Shown here in pieces: positions 43,679 to 51,822 of a stretch of DNA of 55,246 nucleotides. The translations under genes were made by a program, and so were the position numbers. Under the pieces are notes generated by a model. It was not told the DNA's origin. It did no database searches and saw only the letters and a program-made list of their open reading frames with translations. The DNA is from an uncultured Bacteroidales bacterium (lineage in GTDB: Bacteria; Bacteroidota; Bacteroidia; Bacteroidales; UBA932): positions 1-55,246 of the forward strand of contig CALVAE010000089.1 of assembly GCA_944325465.1 (NCBI GenBank), given 5' to 3'. Numbering within the stretch: the first letter of the stretch is position 1; each line of letters opens with the position of its first letter.

Positions 43679-45052
43679 TTATCTTTTGATTCCAAACTTG
43701 TTTCCTGATGATTTCCGTTCAAGGACGAACTCTATCGGCAAGGTCATGGAGGTCCTGACCTTCTCCCCGTTTACCCTGCCCGGTCTCCAGTCTGGAGATG
43801 CATTGATGACTCTCAACGCTTCTTCGTCAAGCCTCGGGTCTACACTCCTGACTATCCTTGCATCCGTTACCTTTCCCCGGGTATCGATGATGAAGTCCAC
43901 GACCACCCGTCCCTGGACACCTTCCTTCACAGCGGATTCCGGATACCTGAGATACTGGTACACCCATCTCTGGAGGAATTGTGCCGGGTCCTGGCTGTTA
44001 AGGAACATAGGCTTCACGTCACAGTCATTGAAGGATACCACATCATCATACGACGGCCCGCGCTGCACGGTCTCCCTCGGACGGAAAGAAATATCTTCAT
44101 CGGTATTGGCAACAGCCAGCGCCAGATTATACGTATATTCCAAAGCCTTTTCCATCATTTCATAATCGATGACGGATCCGGTATCCCTGACCGTATTGTG
44201 CTCCGGATATTTGCCTGAAGTAAGCATCACCGCAGGAATTTCCCTGGCATAAAAGGCCCTGTGGTCGGAAGGGTACGGTTCCTCCGCGGTTATCTGCGGC
44301 AGAACAGGCTGGAGATCCCTTTCCAGCCCCGTAATGAGTCCGTTCAGATCCGCATTCGACGCGGTATATGCATAGAAACCGTTATCTGCGGTCCCCAGCA
44401 TGTCCAGATTGATCATGGCATCTATCTTTCCGGCATCCTCCGCGAAAGTCCTGTTCAGGAAATACCACGCGCCGGAATAGGTCATGGTAGAGGAACCGAA
44501 TCCGACCAGCAGGACAGACCTGCGCAGCATCAGGGAGTTCGTCTTGAGCATTCTGGCCAGTTCAATCAGCACGGTCATTCCGGAAGCATTCCCGTTGGCC
44601 CCGTAATATATCTGGTCCACCGCCTTCCCGTCCACGGTCATCCGGTTGACCCCGAGGTTATCCATCCTTGCACCTATGACAATATACCTGTCCTTCAAGT
44701 CCTTGTCATATCCCTGGATGAATCCCACGACATTTCTGGATGTCAGTGTGTCTCCATCCGGAAGAGTGATGCCGAAAGTATCCCCGGAAGACGGGCACAA
44801 CATATCTATTCCATAACCTTCAAGTCTGGAATACAGGTATTCCGCAGCCTCCTTCTCCCCGTCCGAGCCAGGCGCCCTGCCTTCCAGCATTGCCGAAGAA
44901 AGAAAGCCGATGTCATTTCTGAATGCACTGACAGTCTCGCTGTCATACAGCGAAGAGTACGCGGAGTCATTTCTGTACTGGGCGACAGATGCCACACCTG
45001 ATATGAACGCGAAAGCCAGTACCAGACAAAATTTCATTCCAAAGGACTTCAT
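43679..45052 (-). CDS. Degenerate M28-like peptidase fused to a TonB C-terminal domain
   Basis: 457 residues with a signal peptide (cleavage near VASVAQ). Residues about 40-315 align to M28 zinc aminopeptidases, but the usual ligands are mostly gone: GAHYDHLG is GARMDNLG (Arg129 for His), the bridging Asp in GADDNASG is lost (GANGNASG, 151-158), and the Glu-Glu pair is replaced in GFGSS (184-188). Asp217 in NLDMLG and His264 in SDH remain. Residues about 360-445 are a TonB C-terminal domain (RYPESAVKEGVQGRVVVDFIID). It is likely catalytically dead and a binding or envelope protein. It starts one base after the SPOR gene. Confidence 0.78.
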   Translation of the reverse strand: MKSFGMKFCLVLAFAFISGVASVAQYRNDSAYSSLYDSETVSAFRNDIGFLSSAMLEGRAPGSDGEKEAAEYLYSRLEGYGIDMLCPSSGDTFGITLPDGDTLTSRNVVGFIQGYDKDLKDRYIVIGARMDNLGVNRMTVDGKAVDQIYYGANGNASGMTVLIELARMLKTNSLMLRRSVLLVGFGSSTMTYSGAWYFLNRTFAEDAGKIDAMINLDMLGTADNGFYAYTASNADLNGLITGLERDLQPVLPQITAEEPYPSDHRAFYAREIPAVMLTSGKYPEHNTVRDTGSVIDYEMMEKALEYTYNLALAVANTDEDISFRPRETVQRGPSYDDVVSFNDCDVKPMFLNSQDPAQFLQRWVYQYLRYPESAVKEGVQGRVVVDFIIDTRGKVTDARIVRSVDPRLDEEALRVINASPDWRPGRVNGEKVRTSMTLPIEFVLERKSSGNKFGIKR

Positions 45053-45053
45053 G

Positions 45054-45551
45054 CTATCTGTTTACTAGAATCCAAACATCAGAAGGGCAGAACCATTCTC
45101 TTTTGACACTTTTCAAAGACAGGAACGCATCCGTAAGCCTGTCTGTCGGACACAGGCCGACTGCGGTGAATTTCCCGAGATTGATCCTCACCGGCACATA
45201 GCCCGCTTCCGATGCCGACTTCAGCAAGGACTCGGCATTGGCCTCATCACGGAACGAGCCCACGACAATATAATACCTGTGATCCAGAGCCGTCGTATAC
45301 AGATCCCCTATTTCCGAAAGGGAATGCACGTCGGTCTCCATCCTGCGTATGGAATCCACTATGGCAAGGGAATCCTCCTGGGCCTGTCTCCTCTGTTTCA
45401 ACGCCTCAATCCGCGCTTCCTCCTGTAATATTTCATTCCTTCTGATCTCCAGTTCATCCGATGTAGGCCTGCCGGCTATCTTTCTGAACATGTCGCAACT
45501 GCAACAGACCAGCATGACGGCAACCAATGCAAGGACTTTGTCTGTATTCAT
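45054..45551 (-). CDS. SPOR-domain lipoprotein
   Basis: About 165 residues from the ATG at 45551: a lipoprotein signal peptide (VLALVAVMLVCCSC), a Glu/Arg/Gln-rich coiled-coil (residues about 35-70) and a C-terminal SPOR-like domain (HRYYIVVGSFRDEANAESLL to WFCPSDVWILV). SPOR domains bind denuded peptidoglycan, often at the septum. Longer upstream starts read through the promoter. First gene of a four-gene operon with the M28-like gene, leuS and yitT. Confidence 0.8.
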   Translation of the reverse strand: MNTDKVLALVAVMLVCCSCDMFRKIAGRPTSDELEIRRNEILQEEARIEALKQRRQAQEDSLAIVDSIRRMETDVHSLSEIGDLYTTALDHRYYIVVGSFRDEANAESLLKSASEAGYVPVRINLGKFTAVGLCPTDRLTDAFLSLKSVKREWFCPSDVWILVNR

Positions 45552-45574
45552 CGTTTCATAATTTGCATAACGTG

Positions 45575-45605
45575 CAAATTTAATTATTTCATGGACTGCT
45601 ACAAA
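45575..45605 (-). promoter_or_regulatory. Promoter of the SPOR-M28-leuS-yitT operon
   Basis: TTTG (45605 to 45602), a 19-base spacer and TAAATTTG (45582 to 45575) on the minus strand; leader of about 20 bases. It is a complete consensus promoter and fixes the start at 45551. Confidence 0.8.
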
Positions 45606-45615
45606 ATAAAAATGA

Positions 45616-45623
45616 TATATTTG
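45616..45623 (+). promoter_or_regulatory. -7 box of capA-phoH
   Basis: TATATTTG, 23 bases before the ATG at 45647, in the spacer divergent from the SPOR operon. The -33 half is not recognisable. Confidence 0.5.
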
Positions 45624-45646
45624 CATTCTGTATAAACCCGCCGCCG

Positions 45647-46843
45647 ATGAAAAGATTCCAGGCCATAGCAGCCGCAGTGATTCTGAACACGATACCTGTC
45701 TGTGTCCATGCCCAGAAAGACAATGGAAACGGACTGTCGGATGTCCTTCTGCAACACATCAAGTCAGAATGGACACAGATACCGGCCGTTCCCGAAGATA
45801 CCGTAAGGATATGCATAGTAGGGGATGTGATGCTTCACAGCGCACAGATAGAGAACTGTTTCAGAAGGCATGCCGCCTCCAGTCCGGGAGCAGATCCGGC
45901 AGAAAGCGGCAGTTATGATTTCTCCCCGTATTTCAGGGAAATCAGAGACATGCTGCGGGAGGCAGACATAAGCATCGCCAATATGGAATTCACTCTTGCC
46001 GGACCTCCGTTCAGCGGATACCCTGCCTTCTGCGCCCCGGATTCCTACGCCGGATATGTCGCCGGTTGCGGAGTAGACGTCTTTCTGACGGCAAACAACC
46101 ATATTCTCGACAAAGGCACATCCGGAGCCCTGCGCACCCTGGAAATCTATGACAGGATGGCCGGACAGGGCATATACAACACAGGATGCTTTGCCGACAG
46201 CACATCCCTGGCAAACGGCTACCCGCTCATAATCAGTGCCGGAGGGCTCAGGATAGCCCTTGTAAACTTCACTTACGGTACCAACGTGCCTCCGGCGGAT
46301 ACTTTCCCATACGTCTGTGACATGGACAGGGAGGCCATTGCCCGGGCCATGAAGACCGCAAGGGAGAACGCCGACATCATAATAGCCCTTCCCCATTGGG
46401 GGACGGAATATGCCCTGAAACATTCCGAAAGCCAGGAAAGAATGGCGGAATTCCTGGTCAGGTGCGGAGCGGATGCCGTAATAGGCTCCCATCCACATGT
46501 CGTGCAGGATACAGGATACATCAAGGCACTCAACGGGGATCGCATACCGGTCGTGTATTCACTCGGCAACCTGATATCGAACATGAGCGCAGCCAACACC
46601 CAGATAGGACTGGCTGTCACATTGCCGGTAATACGATATTCGGACGGACAGGCCAGGACCGGAGAGCCTGAATACACATTCACATGGTGCTCGCTTCCAG
46701 GCGATCTGGGAGAGAGCCACATGACAATCCCCGTAAGGGAATACATCGGAAGGAAAGAAAAGTGGACCGACCCGACTGATTATGACAAAATGATATCCAC
46801 ATACAGGAACATACTGGATACATCAGGAATACAGGACAGATGA
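45647..46843 (+). CDS. CapA family metallophosphatase-like protein
   Basis: 398 residues with a signal peptide (FQAIAAAVILNTIPVCVHA). The CapA/PgsA metallophosphatase-like core is seen in CIVGDVMLH, DISIANMEFTL, FLTANNHILDKG and the late GSHPHVVQD. The family takes its name from poly-gamma-glutamate capsule synthesis, but Bacteroidota members are usually outside capsule loci; the role here is not known. phoH overlaps its stop codon by four bases. Confidence 0.88.
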   Translation: MKRFQAIAAAVILNTIPVCVHAQKDNGNGLSDVLLQHIKSEWTQIPAVPEDTVRICIVGDVMLHSAQIENCFRRHAASSPGADPAESGSYDFSPYFREIRDMLREADISIANMEFTLAGPPFSGYPAFCAPDSYAGYVAGCGVDVFLTANNHILDKGTSGALRTLEIYDRMAGQGIYNTGCFADSTSLANGYPLIISAGGLRIALVNFTYGTNVPPADTFPYVCDMDREAIARAMKTARENADIIIALPHWGTEYALKHSESQERMAEFLVRCGADAVIGSHPHVVQDTGYIKALNGDRIPVVYSLGNLISNMSAANTQIGLAVTLPVIRYSDGQARTGEPEYTFTWCSLPGDLGESHMTIPVREYIGRKEKWTDPTDYDKMISTYRNILDTSGIQDR

Positions 46844-47775
46844 AAAAGAAGATAATACTTGAAGCGATTGACCCGATAGAAATATACGGAGCAGGCAACA
46901 GGCTGTTTGAGGCCCTGTGCAATTATTTTCCTGAAATAAAGGCAATCGCACGCGGAAATGAAATAATGCTTGAAGGAGGGGAAAAGGATATAGCCGCCTT
47001 TGAAGGGAAAATAAACGCCCTGATTGAAAAGAGAGGGCATAAAAGGAATCTGACGCCGTACGATGTGGAAGAACTGTTCGAAGGCGAAAACCCGATGGAA
47101 AGATACAGGCTGAAAGGAGACGCGGTAATCGTGTACGGCAACGACGGCAAACCCATAAAGGCCAGGAACAGGACCCAGGAAGCCATGGTCAACGCCTATT
47201 TCGAAAATGACCTGGTCTTTGCGACAGGACCGGCCGGAACGGGAAAGACCTATATTGCGATAGCCCTTGCTGTCAGAGCATTAAAGAACCGTGAGGTGAA
47301 AAGGATCATACTCACCCGCCCTGCCGTAGAGGCCGGGGAAAGGCTCGGTTTCCTCCCGGGTGACCTCAAGGACAAACTTGATCCGTATCTGCAGCCGCTG
47401 TATGATGCGCTGGAAGACATGATCCCCCCGAAAAAACTGCAGGGATTCATGGAAGACGGGACTATCCAGATAGCACCGCTCGCATACATGAGGGGAAGGA
47501 CTCTTGACAGGGCCTGCGTGATACTGGATGAGGCACAGAACACGAATCTCGGCCAGTTGAAAATGTTCCTGACAAGAATGGGAAGGGATGCCAAGTTCAT
47601 CGTTACCGGAGACGCGACCCAGATCGATCTTCCTCACAAGGAAGAGTCCGGGCTGCTCAAGGGAATCGAACTCACAAAAGGGATCCGTGGCATCGGGACC
47701 GTAACCTTCAGCAATGAAGATATCGTAAGACATCCGCTTGTAACGAAAATAGTCAGGGCTTTTGACAAGCTCTGA
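46840..47775 (+). CDS. PhoH-like ATPase
   Basis: Cytosolic P-loop ATPase, 311 residues: the Walker A GPAGTGKT near residues 130-137, the Walker B VILDEAQN, and VTGDATQIDLP. An N-terminal KH-like region precedes the core. Family role in RNA metabolism is likely but unsettled. The ATG overlaps the capA stop as ATGA. A terminator hairpin spans its stop codon. Confidence 0.93.
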   Translation: MKKKIILEAIDPIEIYGAGNRLFEALCNYFPEIKAIARGNEIMLEGGEKDIAAFEGKINALIEKRGHKRNLTPYDVEELFEGENPMERYRLKGDAVIVYGNDGKPIKARNRTQEAMVNAYFENDLVFATGPAGTGKTYIAIALAVRALKNREVKRIILTRPAVEAGERLGFLPGDLKDKLDPYLQPLYDALEDMIPPKKLQGFMEDGTIQIAPLAYMRGRTLDRACVILDEAQNTNLGQLKMFLTRMGRDAKFIVTGDATQIDLPHKEESGLLKGIELTKGIRGIGTVTFSNEDIVRHPLVTKIVRAFDKL

Positions 47776-47785
47776 CTATTTTTGT
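47751..47785 (+). terminator. Terminator overlapping the phoH stop
   Basis: AGTCAGGGCTT (47751-47761) pairs with AAGCTCTGACT (47767-47777) over 11 positions (one wobble), followed by ATTTTTG. The stem includes the last codons and stop of phoH. Confidence 0.85.
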
Positions 47786-47804
47786 TTCCATAGACCCGGG
47801 AGCC

Positions 47805-47826
47805 CGGCCGGCAAGATGGCCGGCCG
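47805..47826. other. GC-rich inverted repeat
   Basis: CGGCCGGC-aagatg-GCCGGCCG, a perfect 8-base stem of G and C only, lies between convergent phoH and the TPR gene. There is no T tract on either side, so it is not a classical terminator; it may still halt or stabilise the TPR transcript. Confidence 0.6.
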
Positions 47827-47843
47827 TCCGGTCACATGGTAGA

Positions 47844-49166
47844 TTAAAGTCCTGCTACACCGTTCTTTACGATTGTATCATACTTGGTATATGCTTCCAT
47901 ATACTTAGGATTTTCGTCACGGAAACGGTAATAGATATTCTTCAGGTATTCAGCGACATTGACCTTTATACTCTTGTCCTTGGTGATCTCGAACGCCTTC
48001 TCGAACGGCTCTGAAGCATTCATCAGTGCAGTCTCGAAATCCTCGACAAGTTTGGTGTACTTGGCATCATCCATCTCTACCGCAGCCTTGTCCTGGATGT
48101 CAAGGGCTTCGTTATAATACAGGATACCGATGCCTATATAGCCGAACTCATATTCAGGATTGATTTCAGAAGACTTCCTGTAGGCTGCAATCGCCTCTTC
48201 CTTATGTCCGAGTTTGTTGTGGATATCACCTTCCACATAATAGAGGGACGCATTGTTCGGCTCGTTCTCCTTTGCCTTGTCAAGCAGGGCGAACAACTGT
48301 TCAGGATTTTCTCCGCTGGAGATATAGTAGTTGATCAGTCCGATCAGGATGCTCTGGCTCTCCGGATATGCAGCAAATCCCTCCTCAAGCACCTTCTTTG
48401 AAGCCAGGGTATCCTTCATGTTAAGATAGGCATTCGCGAGTTTCGCATACGCCTCTCCCTGCTCGGTATAGGAAATCTCTATGGCCTTCTTGAAGAACTT
48501 TGCAGCCCTCTCGTAATCGCCGCAGAGTTCGGCAGTGAAACCGGCATTGTAGACAGCCATGGAATCTATCTGACTGTAAGGAGCCATTTCGGATGCATTC
48601 GCGGCAGCCTCGAATTTCTCGCTTGCAAGTTCATTGTTGCCGAACATATACTGTGCGATACCTTCCTCCAGATACTTTCCTTCAATCATCTGGATTCCTG
48701 TCGCGATATCCTTGGACTTGCTGCCCTTCGCATCAAGTTCATGGGCTTTCCTGTATGCGTCAAGAGCCTCGGCAAGGGCATCTTCATATACAGGTTTCGT
48801 TACCTCGATGATGTCAAGAATACCGTTCTGGGTATAATAGTAATTCCTGGTTTCGAAGACTTCCTTTACATAAGGAGTTCCGAGAAGGGTCACCTGCTCG
48901 GTAGCGGAAGGCTTCTCGCTTCCGAGAATAAACTGGAGTTCCTGCTTGCTTGCGCCCCTCCAGCCTGCTCCTACCGGAGAATTGTAGGCATCCATGTAAG
49001 CCCCTGCAAGTTTCAGCCAGGTCGCAGTCTTTGCCGCCTTCTTAGGGTTCTCTGCAGCCGCACGGGCAGATTCGACAGCCTTTTTCGCATCTTCGGCAGA
49101 CTTCACCTGTGCATCGGCCATCTGTACTGACAGAAAAACAGCCAACGCGATCATAATTCTTTTCAT
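47844..49166 (-). CDS. Secreted TPR-repeat protein downstream of gyrA
   Basis: 440 residues with a signal peptide (cleavage near ADAQ). An alanine- and lysine-rich stretch is followed by several tetratricopeptide repeats, such as YNAGFTAELCGDYERAAKFF and YYVEGDIHNKLGHKEEAIAAYRK, making a protein-binding solenoid in the periplasm. Partner unknown. It lies 24 bases after gyrA in an arrangement common in Bacteroidales, presumably co-transcribed. Confidence 0.85.
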   Translation of the reverse strand: MKRIMIALAVFLSVQMADAQVKSAEDAKKAVESARAAAENPKKAAKTATWLKLAGAYMDAYNSPVGAGWRGASKQELQFILGSEKPSATEQVTLLGTPYVKEVFETRNYYYTQNGILDIIEVTKPVYEDALAEALDAYRKAHELDAKGSKSKDIATGIQMIEGKYLEEGIAQYMFGNNELASEKFEAAANASEMAPYSQIDSMAVYNAGFTAELCGDYERAAKFFKKAIEISYTEQGEAYAKLANAYLNMKDTLASKKVLEEGFAAYPESQSILIGLINYYISSGENPEQLFALLDKAKENEPNNASLYYVEGDIHNKLGHKEEAIAAYRKSSEINPEYEFGYIGIGILYYNEALDIQDKAAVEMDDAKYTKLVEDFETALMNASEPFEKAFEITKDKSIKVNVAEYLKNIYYRFRDENPKYMEAYTKYDTIVKNGVAGL

Positions 49167-49190
49167 TGTCCTGTAAGATTAGTATTTGAC

Positions 49191-51734
49191 TTATTCATTA
49201 TCATTGTTTACAACAATATCCTCTTCTCCGCTGCCGTCCTGTCCGCCGGAAACATCGGAAGCATTGTCTTCACCGCTGTTTCTTACAACAGACACGGCCG
49301 CTATGGAATCCCCATCCTTGATGTTTATGAGACGGACTCCCTGCGTGGCCCTTCCTGCGACCCTGATATCGGAAACGGACATCCTGATCGTCAGCCCGGA
49401 CCTGTTGATGATCATCAGATCATCCGCATCGGTCACATCCTTTATCGCTACAAGCACACCTGTCTTTTCTGTTATATTAAGAGTCTTGACCCCCTTGCCG
49501 CCACGGCTGGTAATCCGGTATTCCCCGATATCGGACCTCTTGCCGTACCCGTGCTCACTGACCACAAGGACGGTATGCGATGAAGCGTCCTCCGCTGACG
49601 GATCATAGCATACCATTCCTATAACCTCGTCATCATCCTCTATATTGATTCCCCTCACTCCCGAAGCAGTCCTGCCGAGAGGCCTTGCATCGGTCTCATC
49701 GAAACGGCAGCATCGTCCGTTCCGTCCGGCAAGCATTATCTGACAGTGTCCGTTGGTCATGGCCGCCTCCAGGAGTTCATCCCCTTCACGTACGGTTATC
49801 GCATTGACCCCGTTCACCCTCGGTCTTGAATAGGCCTCCAGGGAAGTCTTCTTGATCACTCCCCTCTTCGTAGCCAGGACAATATAATTATTGTTTATAT
49901 ATTCCTCATCCTTGAGGTTGCGGACATTTATATATGCCTTTATCTTGTCATCCGCCTCAATATTCATCACATTCTGGAGAGCACGGCCCTTGGAAGCCCT
50001 CGACCCTTCCGGAATCTCATATACCTTGAGCCAGTAGCATCTTCCCATCTGGGTGAACAGAAGCATCGTACTGTGCATATTGGCGACATATATATGCTCT
50101 ATGAAATCCTCGTCCCTCGTGGCGCTTCCCTTCATGCCGACTCCGCCCCTGTTCTGGGTACGGTACTCACTCAACGAGGTACGCTTGATATAGCCGAAAT
50201 GGGATATCGTGATCACCACATCCTCGTCCGGATAGAAATCCTCCGGATTGAATTCCTCGGCGGAAAGCGCTATCTCGGTCCTTCTCGCGTCACCGTATTT
50301 CTCCTTTAGTTCATTCGTCTCGTTCTTGATGATCTCCATCTGCTTGTCATAACTGCCGAGCACCTCCCGGCAATATGCGATGAATTTCATAAGATCGTCA
50401 TATTCGGCCTGGAGTTTCTCCCGCTCAAGTCCCGTCAACTGGCGGAGCCTCATCTCCACGATGGCAGTGGCCTGAGGTTCCGTGAATCCGAAGGTCGACA
50501 TGAGTTCGCTTCTGGCATCATCGACCGTCTTGGAAGCCCTGATTATCGCTATGATCTCGTCTATGACATCAAGAGCCTTCAGAAGGCCTTCGAGGATGTG
50601 GGCCCGCTTGAGAGCCTTGTCCAGATCGAACTCTGTCCTTCTGACAATCACGTCATGCCTGTGTTTCACGAAATACCTGATGAGGTCCTTGAGACTCAAG
50701 GTCCTCGGGCGTCCGTCCACAAGAGCGACATTGTTCACCGAAAAACTGGACTGCATGGGGGAATATTTGAAGAGGCTGTTAAGCACGACATTGGAGTTAG
50801 CCCCCATCTTCAGTTTTATCACCACCCTGACTCCCTGCATGTTGGACTCGTCATTGACGTATGATATCCCCTCTATTTTCTTGCTTTCGACCAGGTCGGC
50901 GATCTTTTCTATCATTTCGCGCTTGTTGACCATATATGGAATCTCCGACACCACTATCGTCTCGCGGCCGGACTGACTCACCTCTATATCTGTCCTGGAA
51001 CGGATGACTATACGCCCGCGCCCGGTCTCAAACGCATCCCTGATACCCTGGCGTCCCTGGATTATCCCTCCCGTCGGGAAATCGGGACCTTTTATATAAT
51101 GCATCAGTTCGTCTACCGTAATATCCGGATTGTCGATATAGGCACATATCGCATCGCAGCATTCCGACAGATTGTGAGGGGCCATGTTCGTGGCCATTCC
51201 CACGGCTATGCCGGACGCCCCGTTGAGCAGCAGCAACGGCACCTTTGTAGGGAGCACTGTCGGCTCCTGAAGGCTGTCATCGAAGTTGTTCTGGAAATCC
51301 ACCGTATTCTTGTCCAGATCGGCAAGCACTTCCTCGGACAACTTTTCCAGTTTCGCTTCCGTATATCGCATCGCCGCCACCGGGTCACCGTCCATGGAAC
51401 CGAAGTTACCCTGGCCCTTCACCAGCGGATACCTCAGACTCCACCACTGCGCCATCCTGGCCATGGCATCATACACGCTCGAATCTCCGTGAGGATGAAA
51501 TTTACCCAGGACCTCTCCCACTATCCTGGCCGATTTCTTGGTCTGTCCGGTATAACCCAGCCCCAGACCGTCCATTCCGAAAAGAACCCTTCTCTGGACA
51601 GGCTTCAGACCGTCCCTCACATCAGGAAGAGCACGCGACACAATCACAGACATCGAATAGTCTATATATGCACTCCTCATCTGCTGGTCGATGTTCACCT
51701 GTTCAATCCTACCTGTTATTTCCTCATTCTCCAT
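49191..51734 (-). CDS. gyrA: DNA gyrase subunit A
   Basis: Type II topoisomerase breakage subunit, 847 residues. Tyr124 in [10 protein letters not shown] is the catalytic tyrosine. The quinolone-resistance region reads [15 protein letters not shown], with Ser85 and Asp89 at the positions of E. coli Ser83 and Asp87, so this is not a mutation-resistant allele. The C-terminal beta-pinwheel has several RGGKG/RxSKG-like turns, including [12 protein letters not shown]. The acidic tail ([15 protein letters not shown]) closes the protein. Divergent from clpC. Confidence 0.98.
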   Translation of the reverse strand: MENEEITGRIEQVNIDQQMRSAYIDYSMSVIVSRALPDVRDGLKPVQRRVLFGMDGLGLGYTGQTKKSARIVGEVLGKFHPHGDSSVYDAMARMAQWWSLRYPLVKGQGNFGSMDGDPVAAMRYTEAKLEKLSEEVLADLDKNTVDFQNNFDDSLQEPTVLPTKVPLLLLNGASGIAVGMATNMAPHNLSECCDAICAYIDNPDITVDELMHYIKGPDFPTGGIIQGRQGIRDAFETGRGRIVIRSRTDIEVSQSGRETIVVSEIPYMVNKREMIEKIADLVESKKIEGISYVNDESNMQGVRVVIKLKMGANSNVVLNSLFKYSPMQSSFSVNNVALVDGRPRTLSLKDLIRYFVKHRHDVIVRRTEFDLDKALKRAHILEGLLKALDVIDEIIAIIRASKTVDDARSELMSTFGFTEPQATAIVEMRLRQLTGLEREKLQAEYDDLMKFIAYCREVLGSYDKQMEIIKNETNELKEKYGDARRTEIALSAEEFNPEDFYPDEDVVITISHFGYIKRTSLSEYRTQNRGGVGMKGSATRDEDFIEHIYVANMHSTMLLFTQMGRCYWLKVYEIPEGSRASKGRALQNVMNIEADDKIKAYINVRNLKDEEYINNNYIVLATKRGVIKKTSLEAYSRPRVNGVNAITVREGDELLEAAMTNGHCQIMLAGRNGRCCRFDETDARPLGRTASGVRGINIEDDDEVIGMVCYDPSAEDASSHTVLVVSEHGYGKRSDIGEYRITSRGGKGVKTLNITEKTGVLVAIKDVTDADDLMIINRSGLTIRMSVSDIRVAGRATQGVRLINIKDGDSIAAVSVVRNSGEDNASDVSGGQDGSGEEDIVVNNDNE

Positions 51735-51784
51735 ATACCAAATTTAAATTTCATCCGGGATCGATTTAATCCACACATAGTGTG

Positions 51785-51792
51785 CAAAGATA
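51785..51792 (-). promoter_or_regulatory. -7 box of gyrA-TPR
   Basis: TATCTTTG on the minus strand, 50 bases before the gyrA ATG. Its -33 region would overlap the -7 box of clpC on the other strand. Confidence 0.55.
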
Positions 51793-51805
51793 GCAAAAAA
51801 ATTCG

Positions 51806-51813
51806 TAATTTAG
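51806..51813 (+). promoter_or_regulatory. Possible -7 box of clpC
   Basis: TAATTTAG, one base off TAnnTTTG, nine bases before the ATG at 51823. If used, the leader is very short. Confidence 0.35.
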
Positions 51814-51822
51814 CGCGGGAAT

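Noticed and set aside
50900..51734. Quinolone-resistance mutation in gyrA.
   Set aside because: The positions matching E. coli Ser83 and Asp87 are still Ser and Asp.
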